Numbered from the stretch's first letter, positions 45,593-54,136 are shown. The stretch: DNA of 64,000 nt from Scatosoma sp045124465 (GCA_045124465.1 JBGVLV010000019.1:6801-70800); one strand, 5' to 3'. Numbers and translations: made by a program. The notes: a model not told the origin generated them from the letters alone.

Positions 45593-46774
45593 ATGAACGA
45601 AAGCAAGTTGCGGAAAATTTACGACGCGCTGGAACTGACGAGCGTCTTTTTCGGCGTGATGGAAAAACCGTTGTTTTCCGCGTTCGTCGCCTATTGCAAG
45701 GCGGAAGAAACGGACAAGCGCGGCGCGTACGCGGCGTTCGTCGCGAACGTTTACGAGGGCGGCGGCTCGCTGACCAAGCTCGTGCTGCGTTTGCTCTCCG
45801 AGGACGAGAACGTATACGTAAAGAGCGCGGCGCGCGGGGAGAAACTGCCCGCGTGTATCGAACGTTCGGCGAAACGGGAACTCGATAACTTCTCCGCGTT
45901 CGCGGCGCTCACCTGCGCCGATTTCGCGGCGGATATGGGCGCGGCGGAAAGCGAACTGCCCGCGTTCGATTCGCAAGTTCTCGATATGGGCGCGGCGTAT
46001 CGGAAACGTTTGCGCGGGATAGAAAAATACGGCTACGGGATCTTCTCTTCGCGGGGTATGTTCCGACTCTCCGACGAGAAAGAGATAGAACCCATCGTCA
46101 GCGCCGACAAGATCGGTATGGACGATTTCATCGGCTACGAGGAAGAACGCGGTCAGGTCGTGGCGAACACGCGCGCGTTCGTGGAGGGCAGACCCGCCGC
46201 GAACGTCCTGCTTTGCGGGGACGCGGGTACGGGCAAGTCCTCGACGGTGAAAGCGGTCGCGAACGCCTTTTTCGACGAGGGCGTGCGGCTGATCGAACTT
46301 CGGAAAGACCAGCTCCGCTATCTGCCGTACGTCATGGGCAAGATCAGCGGCAATCCGCTCAAATTCATCATCTTTATAGACGATCTCGCGTTCAATAAGA
46401 GCGACGATAATTTCAGTATGCTCAAAGCCGCGCTGGAAGGCTCGGCGAGCGCGAAAGCGGCGAACGCGGTCATCTACGCGACGAGCAACCGTCGGCACAT
46501 CATCAAGGAAAGCTTTTCCGACCGCGACGGCGACGACGTACACAGAAACGACTCCCTGCAAGAAACGCTCTCCCTTTCCGAACGGTTCGGGCTGGTCGTA
46601 CTGTTCTCCAAGCCGAATAAAGATCTGTATTTGGAGATCGTGCGCGAGCTTGCCAAAAAGCACGGCTTGCAGACGGACGGAAAGGAACTCGAAGTCAAGG
46701 CGGAGGCGTTCGCTTTGAGAAAGGGCAACCGTTCGGCGCGGTGCGCGGAACAGTTCATCGACAGTTTGTTGTAA
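45593..46774 (+). CDS. DUF815-type AAA+ ATPase
   Basis: A 393-residue cytoplasmic protein. The N-terminal half (about 1-180) is an alpha-helical region without known motifs; the C-terminal half is an AAA+ domain with Walker A LLCGDAGTGKSSTVKAVAN at about 205-223, Walker B KFIIFIDDLAF at about 257-267, and a sensor-like VIYATSNRRHIIKES, all characteristic of DUF815. The family is widespread in Clostridia and has no established substrate that I know of. It lies 19 bp after leuB and before ilvA, all on one strand, so it is co-transcribed with branched-chain amino acid genes; a direct role in that pathway is not shown by the sequence. Confidence 0.87.
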   Translation: MNESKLRKIYDALELTSVFFGVMEKPLFSAFVAYCKAEETDKRGAYAAFVANVYEGGGSLTKLVLRLLSEDENVYVKSAARGEKLPACIERSAKRELDNFSAFAALTCADFAADMGAAESELPAFDSQVLDMGAAYRKRLRGIEKYGYGIFSSRGMFRLSDEKEIEPIVSADKIGMDDFIGYEEERGQVVANTRAFVEGRPAANVLLCGDAGTGKSSTVKAVANAFFDEGVRLIELRKDQLRYLPYVMGKISGNPLKFIIFIDDLAFNKSDDNFSMLKAALEGSASAKAANAVIYATSNRRHIIKESFSDRDGDDVHRNDSLQETLSLSERFGLVVLFSKPNKDLYLEIVRELAKKHGLQTDGKELEVKAEAFALRKGNRSARCAEQFIDSLL

Positions 46775-46778
46775 ACGG

Positions 46779-46793
46779 GCATACCAAGTATGC
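46779..46793. other. Small perfect hairpin between the DUF815 gene and ilvA
   Basis: GCATAC-CAA-GTATGC, a 6-bp stem with a three-base loop, lies in the 47-bp gap. Its size and loop resemble the hairpins of the array at 61218-61350. No T tract follows, so it is not a terminator. Confidence 0.5.
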
Positions 46794-46821
46794 GACGAAT
46801 GTAATAAAGAGGTAAAAAAAT

Positions 46822-48015
46822 ATGTTGACGATCGACAACGTTTACAGAGCGAGCAACGCGCTCAAAGGCGTGATACGGAAAACGGACGTGATCTATGCGC
46901 CCAAGCTTTGTCCGGGCGCGGATCTGTATTTGAAAACGGAGAACCTGCAAGTCACGGGTTCGTTCAAGGTACGCGGCGCGTACTATAAGATGACCCGCCT
47001 TTCCGACGAGGAAAAGGCGCGCGGCGTCATCGCCTGTTCGGCGGGCAACCACGCGCAGGGCGTTGCGCTGGCGGCAAAAAAGAACGGCATAAAAGCCGTC
47101 ATCTGTCTGCCCGACGGCGCGCCCATCTCCAAGGTCGAGGCGACCAAGAGCTACGGCGCGGAAGTGTGTCTGGTCGAGGGCGTTTACGACGACGCGTATA
47201 ACCGCGCGTTACAGCTCCGCGACGAGAAAGGGTACACCTTTATCCACCCCTTCGACGACGAGGACGTCATCGCGGGTCAAGGCACGATCGCGCTCGAACT
47301 CGTCGAGCAGATCTCCGATCTGGACGCGGTGCTCGTACCCATCGGCGGCGGCGGACTGATCTCGGGGATCGCGTACACGATCAAGACCATAAACCCGAAG
47401 ATCAAGGTTTACGGCGTACAGGCGGCGGGCGCGCCGTCGATGAAGAATTCGGTCGCGGACGGGAAGATAGAGGAACTGCCTTCCGTATCCACGATCGCGG
47501 ACGGTATCGCGGTGAAAAAGCCGGGCGAGAACACGTACGAACTTTGTCAAAAGTACGTGGACGAGATCGTTACGGTGTCCGACGACGAGATCTCGGCGGC
47601 GATCCTCGCGCTTATGGAACAGCATAAACTCGTCACCGAAGGCGCGGGCGCGGTGTCCGTGGCGGCGGCGATGTTCAGCAAGGTCGATCTCAAAGGCAAG
47701 AAAGCGGTGTGCGTGCTTTCGGGCGGCAATATCGACGTGACCATTCTTTCCCGCGTCATCAAGCGCGGACTTCTGATGTCGGGCAGAAATTGCCAGCTTA
47801 TGATCGAGCTTATGGACAAACCCGGTCAGCTCAAAAACGTGTCCCGTATCATCGCCGACCTCGGCGGCAACGTCACTTCCGTACACCACGAGCGCGCGAA
47901 CGAGGGGTCGGACGTCAACGGCTGTTATTTGCGTATCATTCTCGAAACGCGTAACTTCGAGCATATCGCGCAGATCAAGAAAGCGTTGACCGATTTCGGT
48001 TTTAAATTGTTATAA
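46822..48015 (+). CDS. ilvA: Threonine dehydratase (threonine ammonia-lyase) with ACT domain
   Basis: A 397-residue fold-type II PLP enzyme converting L-threonine to 2-oxobutanoate and ammonia, the entry to isoleucine. The PLP lysine is in VTGSFKVRGAYYKM at residue 49; ACSAGNHAQGVALAA near 72 and the phosphate loop PIGGGGLISGIA near 174 are intact. A single ACT domain (about 325-397, MIELMDKPGQLKNVSRIIAD) ends the protein, unlike the two-ACT E. coli biosynthetic enzyme, and suggests allosteric control. Operon position favours a biosynthetic role. Shine-Dalgarno AAAGAGG; ridA follows after 13 bp. Confidence 0.95.
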   Translation: MLTIDNVYRASNALKGVIRKTDVIYAPKLCPGADLYLKTENLQVTGSFKVRGAYYKMTRLSDEEKARGVIACSAGNHAQGVALAAKKNGIKAVICLPDGAPISKVEATKSYGAEVCLVEGVYDDAYNRALQLRDEKGYTFIHPFDDEDVIAGQGTIALELVEQISDLDAVLVPIGGGGLISGIAYTIKTINPKIKVYGVQAAGAPSMKNSVADGKIEELPSVSTIADGIAVKKPGENTYELCQKYVDEIVTVSDDEISAAILALMEQHKLVTEGAGAVSVAAAMFSKVDLKGKKAVCVLSGGNIDVTILSRVIKRGLLMSGRNCQLMIELMDKPGQLKNVSRIIADLGGNVTSVHHERANEGSDVNGCYLRIILETRNFEHIAQIKKALTDFGFKLL

Positions 48016-48028
48016 GGAGAATTATCGT

Positions 48029-48406
48029 ATGCAACTGAAAAAAGTATCGACGGAAAAAGCTCCCGCGGCGATCGGTCCGTATTCGCAGGCGATCGTGTGC
48101 GGGGAACTGGTGTTCACTTCGGGGCAGATCCCCATTAACCCCGCGACGGGCAACGTGGAAACGGCGACGATCGCGGAACAGACCGAACAGGTGATGAAAA
48201 ACCTCGGCGAAGTTTTGAGCGCGGCGGGCAGTTCGTTCGAAAAGGCGGTCAAGACCACCTGTTTCCTCGCCGACATCGGCGATTTCGCGGCGTTCAACGA
48301 AGTATACGCGAAGTATTTCACGACCAAACCCGCGCGCAGCTGCGTTGCGGTGAAAGACCTTCCCAAGGGCGTAAAAGTGGAAGTGGAAGTCGTCGCCGCG
48401 CTTTGA
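48029..48406 (+). CDS. ridA: RidA reactive enamine/imine deaminase
   Basis: A 125-residue protein of the RidA/YjgF/YER057c family, which hydrolyses 2-aminoacrylate and 2-aminocrotonate set free by PLP dehydratases and so protects other PLP enzymes. The active-site arginine R103 in KPARSCVAV and the N-terminal GPYSQA (residues 16-21) are present; EVEVVAAL at the C-terminus is typical of the trimer core. It directly follows ilvA, the enzyme that creates its substrate, and ends the operon at the terminator 48426-48460. Shine-Dalgarno AAGGAGAA. Confidence 0.95.
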   Translation: MQLKKVSTEKAPAAIGPYSQAIVCGELVFTSGQIPINPATGNVETATIAEQTEQVMKNLGEVLSAAGSSFEKAVKTTCFLADIGDFAAFNEVYAKYFTTKPARSCVAVKDLPKGVKVEVEVVAAL

Positions 48407-48425
48407 GATAAAAAGAATACAAGAA

Positions 48426-48460
48426 GGGCAGGTATGCGTTGAATGAACGCATACCTGCCC
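48426..48460. terminator. Bidirectional terminator between ridA and proC
   Basis: GGGCAGGTATGCGTT pairs perfectly over 15 bp with its complement, with a five-base loop. It lies between convergent operons and has short T-rich sequence on both sides. Confidence 0.88.
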
Positions 48461-48480
48461 CTTTCGTTTTCCGTACGTTT

Positions 48481-49275
48481 TTATTTTTTGAGTTCGAGCG
48501 TGCGTTTGTACGCCGCCGTCACCGCGTCCATCGCCGCCGAACGGAATCCCGCCTTTTCGAGCGCGTGCATACCCGCGATGGTCGTGCCGCCGGGGGAGCA
48601 TACCGCGTCTTTGAGATCGCTCGGGTGTCCGTATTCGAGCAACATTTTCGCCGAGCCGAGCAAGGTCTGGGCGGCGTATTTCGCCGCCTTGTCGCGGGGT
48701 ACGCCGCATTCCACCGCGCCGTCCGCGAGCGCCTCCGCGAACGCGTAGACGAACGCCGGTCCGCAACCGGACAACGCGCTTGCCGCGTCGATCTTGTCCT
48801 CTGGCAGTTTATCGAGCGCGCCCGCCTTTGAAAAACAGTCGAGGAAGGCTTTCTCGTCGGAGTCGGAAACGTCCGCGCAGTCGTATAAGATCATACCTTC
48901 TCCCACGAGCGCGGCGGTGTTGGGCATAATGCGGATCACGGGCAGTTCCGCGCCGATAAAACGGCGTATCGCCGCGATCGAAACGCCCGCCGCCATCGTG
49001 ACAACGACGTTCTTTTGCGCTTTCAGCACGTCCGAAAGGGGGGCGAGGGTCTGTTCCATCGTCTGCGGTTTCACGCCGAGAACGACGAATTTACAGGCTT
49101 TGACAAGCTCCGCAGAGGGGAGAACGGCAGCGCCCGTTTCGCTCGCGAGCGTTTGCGCCTTTTCTTCGCAATAGTCGTTGACCGCGATATTCTCGCCGCC
49201 GACCGCTTTCGCCGCCGCGCGGGCGAGCGCGCCGCCCATATTGCCGCAACCGATAAAACCGAGTATGTAGTTCAT
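48481..49275 (-). CDS. proC: Pyrroline-5-carboxylate reductase
   Basis: A 264-residue cytoplasmic enzyme reducing 1-pyrroline-5-carboxylate to proline with NAD(P)H, the last step of the pathway. The Rossmann motif GFIGCGNMGGALARAA is at the N-terminus; VLGVKPQTM near residue 64, AALVGEG near 124 and the C-terminal signature SGCGPAFVYAFAEALADGAV and SPGGTTIAGMHALE are intact. Third gene of proBAC, 12 bp after proA, Shine-Dalgarno AAGGAG. It ends at the shared terminator. Confidence 0.96.
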   Translation of the reverse strand: MNYILGFIGCGNMGGALARAAAKAVGGENIAVNDYCEEKAQTLASETGAAVLPSAELVKACKFVVLGVKPQTMEQTLAPLSDVLKAQKNVVVTMAAGVSIAAIRRFIGAELPVIRIMPNTAALVGEGMILYDCADVSDSDEKAFLDCFSKAGALDKLPEDKIDAASALSGCGPAFVYAFAEALADGAVECGVPRDKAAKYAAQTLLGSAKMLLEYGHPSDLKDAVCSPGGTTIAGMHALEKAGFRSAAMDAVTAAYKRTLELKK

Positions 49276-49287
49276 AGTGTTTTCTCC

Positions 49288-50553
49288 TTATTTTCGTATC
49301 TGTCCGTTACCGCGGATCACGTATTTGTAGGAAGTAAGTTCCTCCAAGCCCATCGGTCCGCGCGCGTGGAGTTTTTGGGTGGAAATACCGATCTCGCAAC
49401 CCTTGCCGAACTCGCCGCCGTCGGTGAAACGGGTGGAGGCGTTGATATAGACCGCCGCGCTGTCCACCGCGAGCGCGAATTTGTCCGCCGTTTCCGTATT
49501 CCTCGTCACGATACAGTCGCTATGCCCCGTCGAGTGCCGCGCGATATGCGCGATCGCCTCGTCCGCGTCCGATACGACCTTGACGGCGAGGATATAGTCG
49601 AGGAACTCGGTGTCGAAATCGTTTTCGCCCGCTTTCGTACCGCCGATGAGCGCGTACGCATTCCCGTCCGTCCGAAGTTCCACGGGAACAAGCCCCGCCG
49701 CGATACGGCTGTCCACGAGCCGCGCTTTCAACAGGGGCAGGAATTTTTCCGCGACCGCCTCGTGTACAAGACAGACCTCTTCGGCGTTGCACACGGAAGG
49801 GCGGGAGGTCTTGGCGTTGTCGATGATGTCGAGCGCCTTGGAAAAGTCCGCGTCCTTATCCACGTATACGTGGCAGATGCCCGTTCCCGTTTGTATACAG
49901 GGAACTTTCGCGTTCTCCACGCACGAGCGGATAAGCCCCGCGCCGCCGCGGGGAATGAGCGCGTCCACGTACCCGACCGCGGCCATCAGCTCGTTCGCGC
50001 TCCGTCGGGAAGTATCGTCGGGCAGGTTGACGAAATTTTCGTTCACGCCCGCCGCTTTGAGCGCGCCGCGGAGCAGCCGCACGATCGCCGCGGAGGAGTG
50101 GTAAGCGTCCTTGCCGCCGCGCAGGATACATACGTTCCCGCTCTTGAAACAGAGCGCCGCCGCGTCCGAGGTGACGTTGGGTCGGCTCTCGTAAATGATA
50201 CCGATCACGCCGAGCGGCACGCGTATTTTGGAAACGGACAGCCCGTTTTTGAGCGCGTTCCGTTCGAGTACGGCCCCGACGGGATCGGGCAGAGCCGCGA
50301 CCTCGCGGATCCCTTTCGCCATAGCCGAAATACGGTTCTCGTCCAGACGGAGCCGATCGAGCATTACTTCGGGCAGAACGCCTTTGGCGTTTTCGAGATC
50401 GGCGAGGTTTGCCTGCAAGATCTCCGCCGCACCCCGTTCGAGCGCGTCCGCCATCAGGAGCAGAGCCTCGTTCTTTCGGCTTTCGGTGAGCAGAGCCGCC
50501 TCCCGCGACGCCGCTTTCGCCGCCGTTAAAATTTCTTGCGTCGTTCGGATCAT
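49288..50553 (-). CDS. proA: Glutamate-5-semialdehyde dehydrogenase
   Basis: A 421-residue NADPH-dependent enzyme of the aldehyde dehydrogenase superfamily that reduces glutamyl-5-phosphate to glutamate semialdehyde. The catalytic cysteine lies in SRPSVCNAEEVCLVHE at about residue 254; GVIGIIYESRPNVTSDAAAL near 119 and the C-terminal GRGPMGL-like ARGPMGLEELTSYKYV are family signatures. Normal length. Shine-Dalgarno GGGAGG. It lies 19 bp after proB. Confidence 0.96.
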   Translation of the reverse strand: MIRTTQEILTAAKAASREAALLTESRKNEALLLMADALERGAAEILQANLADLENAKGVLPEVMLDRLRLDENRISAMAKGIREVAALPDPVGAVLERNALKNGLSVSKIRVPLGVIGIIYESRPNVTSDAAALCFKSGNVCILRGGKDAYHSSAAIVRLLRGALKAAGVNENFVNLPDDTSRRSANELMAAVGYVDALIPRGGAGLIRSCVENAKVPCIQTGTGICHVYVDKDADFSKALDIIDNAKTSRPSVCNAEEVCLVHEAVAEKFLPLLKARLVDSRIAAGLVPVELRTDGNAYALIGGTKAGENDFDTEFLDYILAVKVVSDADEAIAHIARHSTGHSDCIVTRNTETADKFALAVDSAAVYINASTRFTDGGEFGKGCEIGISTQKLHARGPMGLEELTSYKYVIRGNGQIRK

Positions 50554-50572
50554 ATCTTACCTCCCGTCGGGA

Positions 50573-51340
50573 TCATTTTGCGAAAAACCGCGTGTAGCCG
50601 CCTTTCTTGCCTGTTACGATGTCGTATAAAAGTTCGGGGTCTTCGCCGTTCGCGATGACCATGTCGCAACCCGCCGCACCGCATAATTGCGCCGCTTTGA
50701 GCTTGGTTTTCATACCGCCCGTGCCGAGTGCCGAACCCGCGCCGCCCGCGAGCGCGAGCGTTTCTTCCGATACTCCGCGCACTTCCTCGATGAGTTTCGC
50801 GTTCCCGTCTTTATGCGGGTCGGCGGAATACAGACCGTCCACGTCCGACAAGATGACGAGAAGATCCGCTTTCACGCTCACCGCCACCAAAGCGGAGAGG
50901 GTGTCGTTGTCGCCGACCTTGATCTCTTCCGTCGCGATGGTGTCGTTCTCGTTGACGACGGGCAATGCGCCCAGCTCCAAGAGCCGTTTGATGGTGTTGT
51001 TGAAATTCTCGTGCCTGTCGTCCGCCGTGAAATCCGAACCCGTGAGCAGGATTTGCGCGACGGTGTGACCGTATTCGGCGAACAACCGATCGTACGTGTA
51101 CATCAGTTCGCATTGACCGACCGCCGCCGCCGCCTGTTTGGTGGGAATATCGGCGGGCCGTTCTTTGAGCGCGAGTTTGCCCACGCCCATGCCGATCGCG
51201 CCCGAGGATACGAGTACGACCTCGTTGCCCGCGTTTTTCAGATCGCTTATCACGCGGCACAGCTCGCCCGTAAGCCGGATATTCAAGCGCCCCGTCGCGT
51301 GCGCCAACGTGGAAGTGCCCACTTTTATGACTAATCTCAT
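50573..51340 (-). CDS. proB: Glutamate 5-kinase, short form without PUA domain
   Basis: A 255-residue amino-acid kinase that phosphorylates the gamma-carboxyl of glutamate, the first and normally proline-inhibited step. VIKVGTSTL (ATP site) is at the N-terminus, VSSGAIGMGVGKL near residue 47, LPVVNENDTIAT near 130 and GTGGMKTKLKAA near 214. The protein ends where the amino-acid-kinase domain ends, so the C-terminal PUA domain of longer (about 370-residue) ProB proteins is missing; similar short forms are common in Gram-positive bacteria. The start is set at the ATG at 51340; an ATG 12 bp upstream has its only Shine-Dalgarno candidate directly against it. Confidence 0.94.
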   Translation of the reverse strand: MRLVIKVGTSTLAHATGRLNIRLTGELCRVISDLKNAGNEVVLVSSGAIGMGVGKLALKERPADIPTKQAAAAVGQCELMYTYDRLFAEYGHTVAQILLTGSDFTADDRHENFNNTIKRLLELGALPVVNENDTIATEEIKVGDNDTLSALVAVSVKADLLVILSDVDGLYSADPHKDGNAKLIEEVRGVSEETLALAGGAGSALGTGGMKTKLKAAQLCGAAGCDMVIANGEDPELLYDIVTGKKGGYTRFFAK

Positions 51341-51411
51341 ATTCGTTTCCATTCCTTTTCCCGATACAAGACCGCGGAATAAAAGATTTTCTCGATGGTT
51401 ATTTATTATAT

Positions 51412-51440
51412 AGTATAACGTATAAAGTCGGGTTTGTCAA
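51412..51440 (-). promoter_or_regulatory. Promoter of the proBAC operon
   Basis: On the minus strand TTGACA (51435-51440) and TATACT (51412-51417) are separated by 17 bp, a near-consensus sigma-A promoter about 70 bp before proB. Confidence 0.87.
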
Positions 51441-51474
51441 GCGCGGACGGGCACGAAAACGCGGGAAAATCGCG

Positions 51475-51768
51475 TTAAGCTTTCCTTTTGAGCGGTTGAC
51501 GGGACAAAAGATAGGTCATAATAAGGGAAAGGTCGCGTTCGTTCTTCTCGTCGAGTACGCGGAAGTCGCGGAATTTCAGCGGTTCTTCCACGCGTTCGCC
51601 GTCCGCAAGCTCGAACTCGCCGTACATCGGTCTGCCCAGACCCGTATACGAATAGGTGAGCGTTCCCAAGCTACCCGTGGGCAGACCTTTGGAAAGGTGG
51701 GCGTCGTTGGTGAGGACGATGAGATCGAATTCCTCCGCAAGACGGTTGTCGGTGTATTTGTTTTTCAT
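51475..51768 (-). CDS. Small protein of unknown function, 97 residues
   Basis: Not recognised with confidence. The protein is soluble-looking and charged, without signal peptide or membrane segment. The central part LPTGSLGTLTYSYTGLGRPMYGEFELADGE has the glycine/threonine pattern of a small SH3-like barrel, vaguely like DUF4926-type proteins; this is a weak impression. The start codon follows a strong Shine-Dalgarno AGGAGG. It is transcribed from a region divergent from pckG and in the same direction as proBAC, but proB has its own strong promoter, so co-function is not implied. Confidence 0.7.
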   Translation of the reverse strand: MKNKYTDNRLAEEFDLIVLTNDAHLSKGLPTGSLGTLTYSYTGLGRPMYGEFELADGERVEEPLKFRDFRVLDEKNERDLSLIMTYLLSRQPLKRKA

Positions 51769-51804
51769 AGAAGTTCCTCCTGTTTTTGGGTAAGTAGCGC
51801 AAAT

Positions 51805-51913
51805 AGTTTATCACGCTTTCGGAAAATTACAAGAGGGGACTGCCACCTTTTTTTGAATTATTCGAAAAATTTTTCAAAAAACTGTTTACAATCGATTTTT
51901 TTTATGGTATAAT
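51805..51913. promoter_or_regulatory. Divergent promoters of pckG (plus) and the 97-residue gene (minus)
   Basis: The pckG promoter is TTTACA (51885-51890) and TATAAT (51908-51913) with 17 bp between, giving an 85-nt A-rich leader and Shine-Dalgarno AAGGAGATAA. On the minus strand TTGTAA (51828-51833) and TAAACT (51806-51811) are a weaker candidate. The 237-bp divergent region shows no palindromic operator. Confidence 0.78.
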
Positions 51914-52005
51914 GTATTTGGTGGAAATAGGGGATTTTCAGATTTTCCAAATTTCGCCAAAGCAAATTCAAGAGAAAAAATAATAACATTTTAAGGAGAT
52001 AAACT

Positions 52006-53796
52006 ATGACTAACAACAAGAAAGTTCTTCAATTCGTAGCGGACTGTCAGGCGTTTGCACAGCCCGACAAAGTCGTTTGGATCGACGGCAGCGACGCGCA
52101 GAGAGATCAGCTCCGCGAAGAGGCTTGCGCTACGGGCGAGATCATTAAGCTCAATCAGGAACTTCTTCCCGACTGCTACTATCACCGTACCGCGGAAAAC
52201 GACGTTGCGCGCGTAGAGGACAGAACGTTCATCTGCTGCGAGAACGAAGAGGACGCGCTCCCTCATTCCATCGTTAAGTGGAAAGCCCCCAAGGACGCGT
52301 ACGCGATGGTCAACGAGATCGCGAAAGGCGCTTACAAGGGCAGAACGATGTACGTTATCCCTTATTCGATGGGCGTTGTCGGTTCGCCTTTCTCCAAGAT
52401 CGGTATCGAGATCACCGATTCCATCTACGTCGTTCTCAACATGATGATCATGACGAGAGTAGGCAAAATGTGCCTCGACCAGCTCGGCGTTGACGGCGAT
52501 TTCGTCAAGGGTTTCCACGCGAAATGTAACGTAGACCCCGAAAAGAGATATATCATGCACTTCCCCGAAGACAACACGATCATTTCCGTGAACTCCGCTT
52601 ACGGCGGTAACGTGCTCCTCGGCAAGAAGTGTTTCGCGCTCCGTATCGCGACCAACCTCGGCAGAAAAGAGGGCTGGATGGCGGAGCATATGCTCATTCT
52701 CGGCGTAAAGCGCCCTCAGGACAAGGAAATGAAATACGTTGCGGCTGCGTTCCCTTCCGCTTGCGGTAAGACCAACCTTGCAATGCTCATTCCTCCCAAG
52801 CAGTACCTCGACGCGGGCTATAAAGTACAATGCGTCGGCGACGACATCGCTTGGATCCGCGTAGGCGAGGACGGCAGACTTTGGGCTGCGAACCCCGAAA
52901 ACGGTTTCTTCGGCGTTGCGCCCGGTACGAACGAAAAATCCAACCCCAACGCTTTGGCGTCCACGAAGAAAGGCACGATCTTCACGAACGTGGCTTACAA
53001 CCCCGAGGACGGCACCGTTTGGTGGGAAAAACTTACGAAAGAGGCGCCTAAGCACCTCATCGACTGGAAGGGTAACGAATGGACGCCCGATATGAACGCG
53101 GACGGCAAGCACCCCGCGGCGCATCCCAACTCCCGTTTCACCGCTCCCGCGGAGAACTGCCCTTGCATCTCGCCCGAGTTCAACTCCAAAGCGGGCGTAC
53201 CTCTTTCCGCGATCATCTTCGGCGGACGTCGCGCGACGACCACCCCGCTCGTATATCAGTCGAGAGACTGGAACCACGGTACGTTCGTCGGAACGATCAT
53301 GTCGTCCGAAACGACGGCGGCGGCTACCGGTGCGGTCGGCGTGCTCCGTCACGATCCGATGGCTATGAAACCTTTCATGGGCTACTCGGTAGATCAGTAC
53401 TTCCAGCACTGGATCGATATGGGCGCGAAGGTCGAGAAGAGCAAACAGCCCAAGATCTTCAACGTAAACTGGTTCCGTCAGGACGAGAACGGGAACTTTA
53501 TGTGGCCCGGATTCGGCGACAATATGCGCGTGCTCGACTGGATCTTGGATCGTTGCGAAGATAAGGTAGACGCGCAGGAAACGGCGATCGGTTATCTTCC
53601 CTATGCGAAAGACATCAACATCGAGAACTGCGATATCGACGCGGCTACGCTCGACAAGCTCCTTGTCGTAGACAAAGCGCGCTGGGCGGCAGAGGCGGAA
53701 GAGATCGAGAAGTACTATGCGGAAAACTTCGGCGACAAGATGCCGAAAGAGATCATGGAAAATCTCGAAATCCTCAAAAAGAACTGCGCGAAATAA
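52006..53796 (+). CDS. pckG: Phosphoenolpyruvate carboxykinase (GTP)
   Basis: A 596-residue cytoplasmic enzyme interconverting oxaloacetate + GTP and phosphoenolpyruvate + CO2 + GDP. The kinase-1 loop AFPSACGKTNLAM near residue 250 contains the hyper-reactive cysteine typical of GTP-type PEPCKs, and FGGRRATTTPLVYQ near 405 is the PEP/oxaloacetate-binding signature; the length also fits the GTP type, not the 530-residue ATP type. In a fermenting anaerobe the enzyme could run in the carboxylating direction towards succinate or supply oxaloacetate for aspartate-family amino acids; direction cannot be read from the sequence. Single-gene unit with its own promoter and a strong terminator. Confidence 0.97.
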   Translation: MTNNKKVLQFVADCQAFAQPDKVVWIDGSDAQRDQLREEACATGEIIKLNQELLPDCYYHRTAENDVARVEDRTFICCENEEDALPHSIVKWKAPKDAYAMVNEIAKGAYKGRTMYVIPYSMGVVGSPFSKIGIEITDSIYVVLNMMIMTRVGKMCLDQLGVDGDFVKGFHAKCNVDPEKRYIMHFPEDNTIISVNSAYGGNVLLGKKCFALRIATNLGRKEGWMAEHMLILGVKRPQDKEMKYVAAAFPSACGKTNLAMLIPPKQYLDAGYKVQCVGDDIAWIRVGEDGRLWAANPENGFFGVAPGTNEKSNPNALASTKKGTIFTNVAYNPEDGTVWWEKLTKEAPKHLIDWKGNEWTPDMNADGKHPAAHPNSRFTAPAENCPCISPEFNSKAGVPLSAIIFGGRRATTTPLVYQSRDWNHGTFVGTIMSSETTAAATGAVGVLRHDPMAMKPFMGYSVDQYFQHWIDMGAKVEKSKQPKIFNVNWFRQDENGNFMWPGFGDNMRVLDWILDRCEDKVDAQETAIGYLPYAKDINIENCDIDAATLDKLLVVDKARWAAEAEEIEKYYAENFGDKMPKEIMENLEILKKNCAK

Positions 53797-53808
53797 TATT
53801 TCGTGAAC

Positions 53809-53847
53809 AAATATCCCGTCGGGATTTTCCCGACGGGATATTTTTTT
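53809..53847. terminator. Bidirectional terminator between pckG and the XRE gene
   Basis: A 16-bp stem (AAATATCCCGTCGGGA and its complement) with a TTT loop followed by seven T; the A tract on the left makes it equally good for the convergent XRE gene. Confidence 0.93.
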
Positions 53848-53884
53848 GTCTTTCGTATCGAAGGCAAGTTTTCTCGGCGCGTTT

Positions 53885-54103
53885 TTAAAGAGAAAGCGTA
53901 TCGCCGTTTAGAAGGTAGTCCGTCGTCACGTCGAAAAACCGTGCGATAAGGAGCAACGTGTCCAAATCGGGTTCGCGACTGCCAAGCTCCCAAAAACTCA
54001 CCGTCTGATTGCAAACGTGAAAAATTTCTCCTAATTTCTGTTGAGATAATCCTTTTTCAAGCCGCAATTCTTTTAACGTTTTGCCAAAATAATTGTTTTT
54101 CAT
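53885..54103 (-). CDS. XRE-family helix-turn-helix transcriptional regulator
   Basis: A 72-residue single-domain DNA-binding protein. The HTH_3 region covers about residues 7-62: LKELRLEKGLSQQKLGEIF forms helices 1-2, VCNQTVSFWELGSREPDLD the recognition helix and turn, and LLLIARFFDVTTDYLL the closing helices. No sensor domain is present, so it may be a simple autoregulated repressor or need a partner. No Shine-Dalgarno sequence is visible in the 30 bases before the ATG, and a -10-like TAAGAT lies only 7 bp upstream, so the mRNA may be leaderless. It is divergent from the zinc-ribbon membrane protein, and the operators between them are its likely binding sites. Confidence 0.9.
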   Translation of the reverse strand: MKNNYFGKTLKELRLEKGLSQQKLGEIFHVCNQTVSFWELGSREPDLDTLLLIARFFDVTTDYLLNGDTLSL

Positions 54104-54115
54104 AAAGTTATCTTA

Positions 54116-54128
54116 CTACAAAATGTAG
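54116..54128. promoter_or_regulatory. Operator 1 in the XRE / zinc-ribbon intergenic region
   Basis: CTACA-AAA-TGTAG, an inverted repeat of 5-bp arms, lies 12 bp before the XRE start codon and overlaps the likely XRE promoter, which fits autoregulation. Its centre is 29 bp from that of operator 2. Confidence 0.75.
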
Positions 54129-54136
54129 GAAAACAC

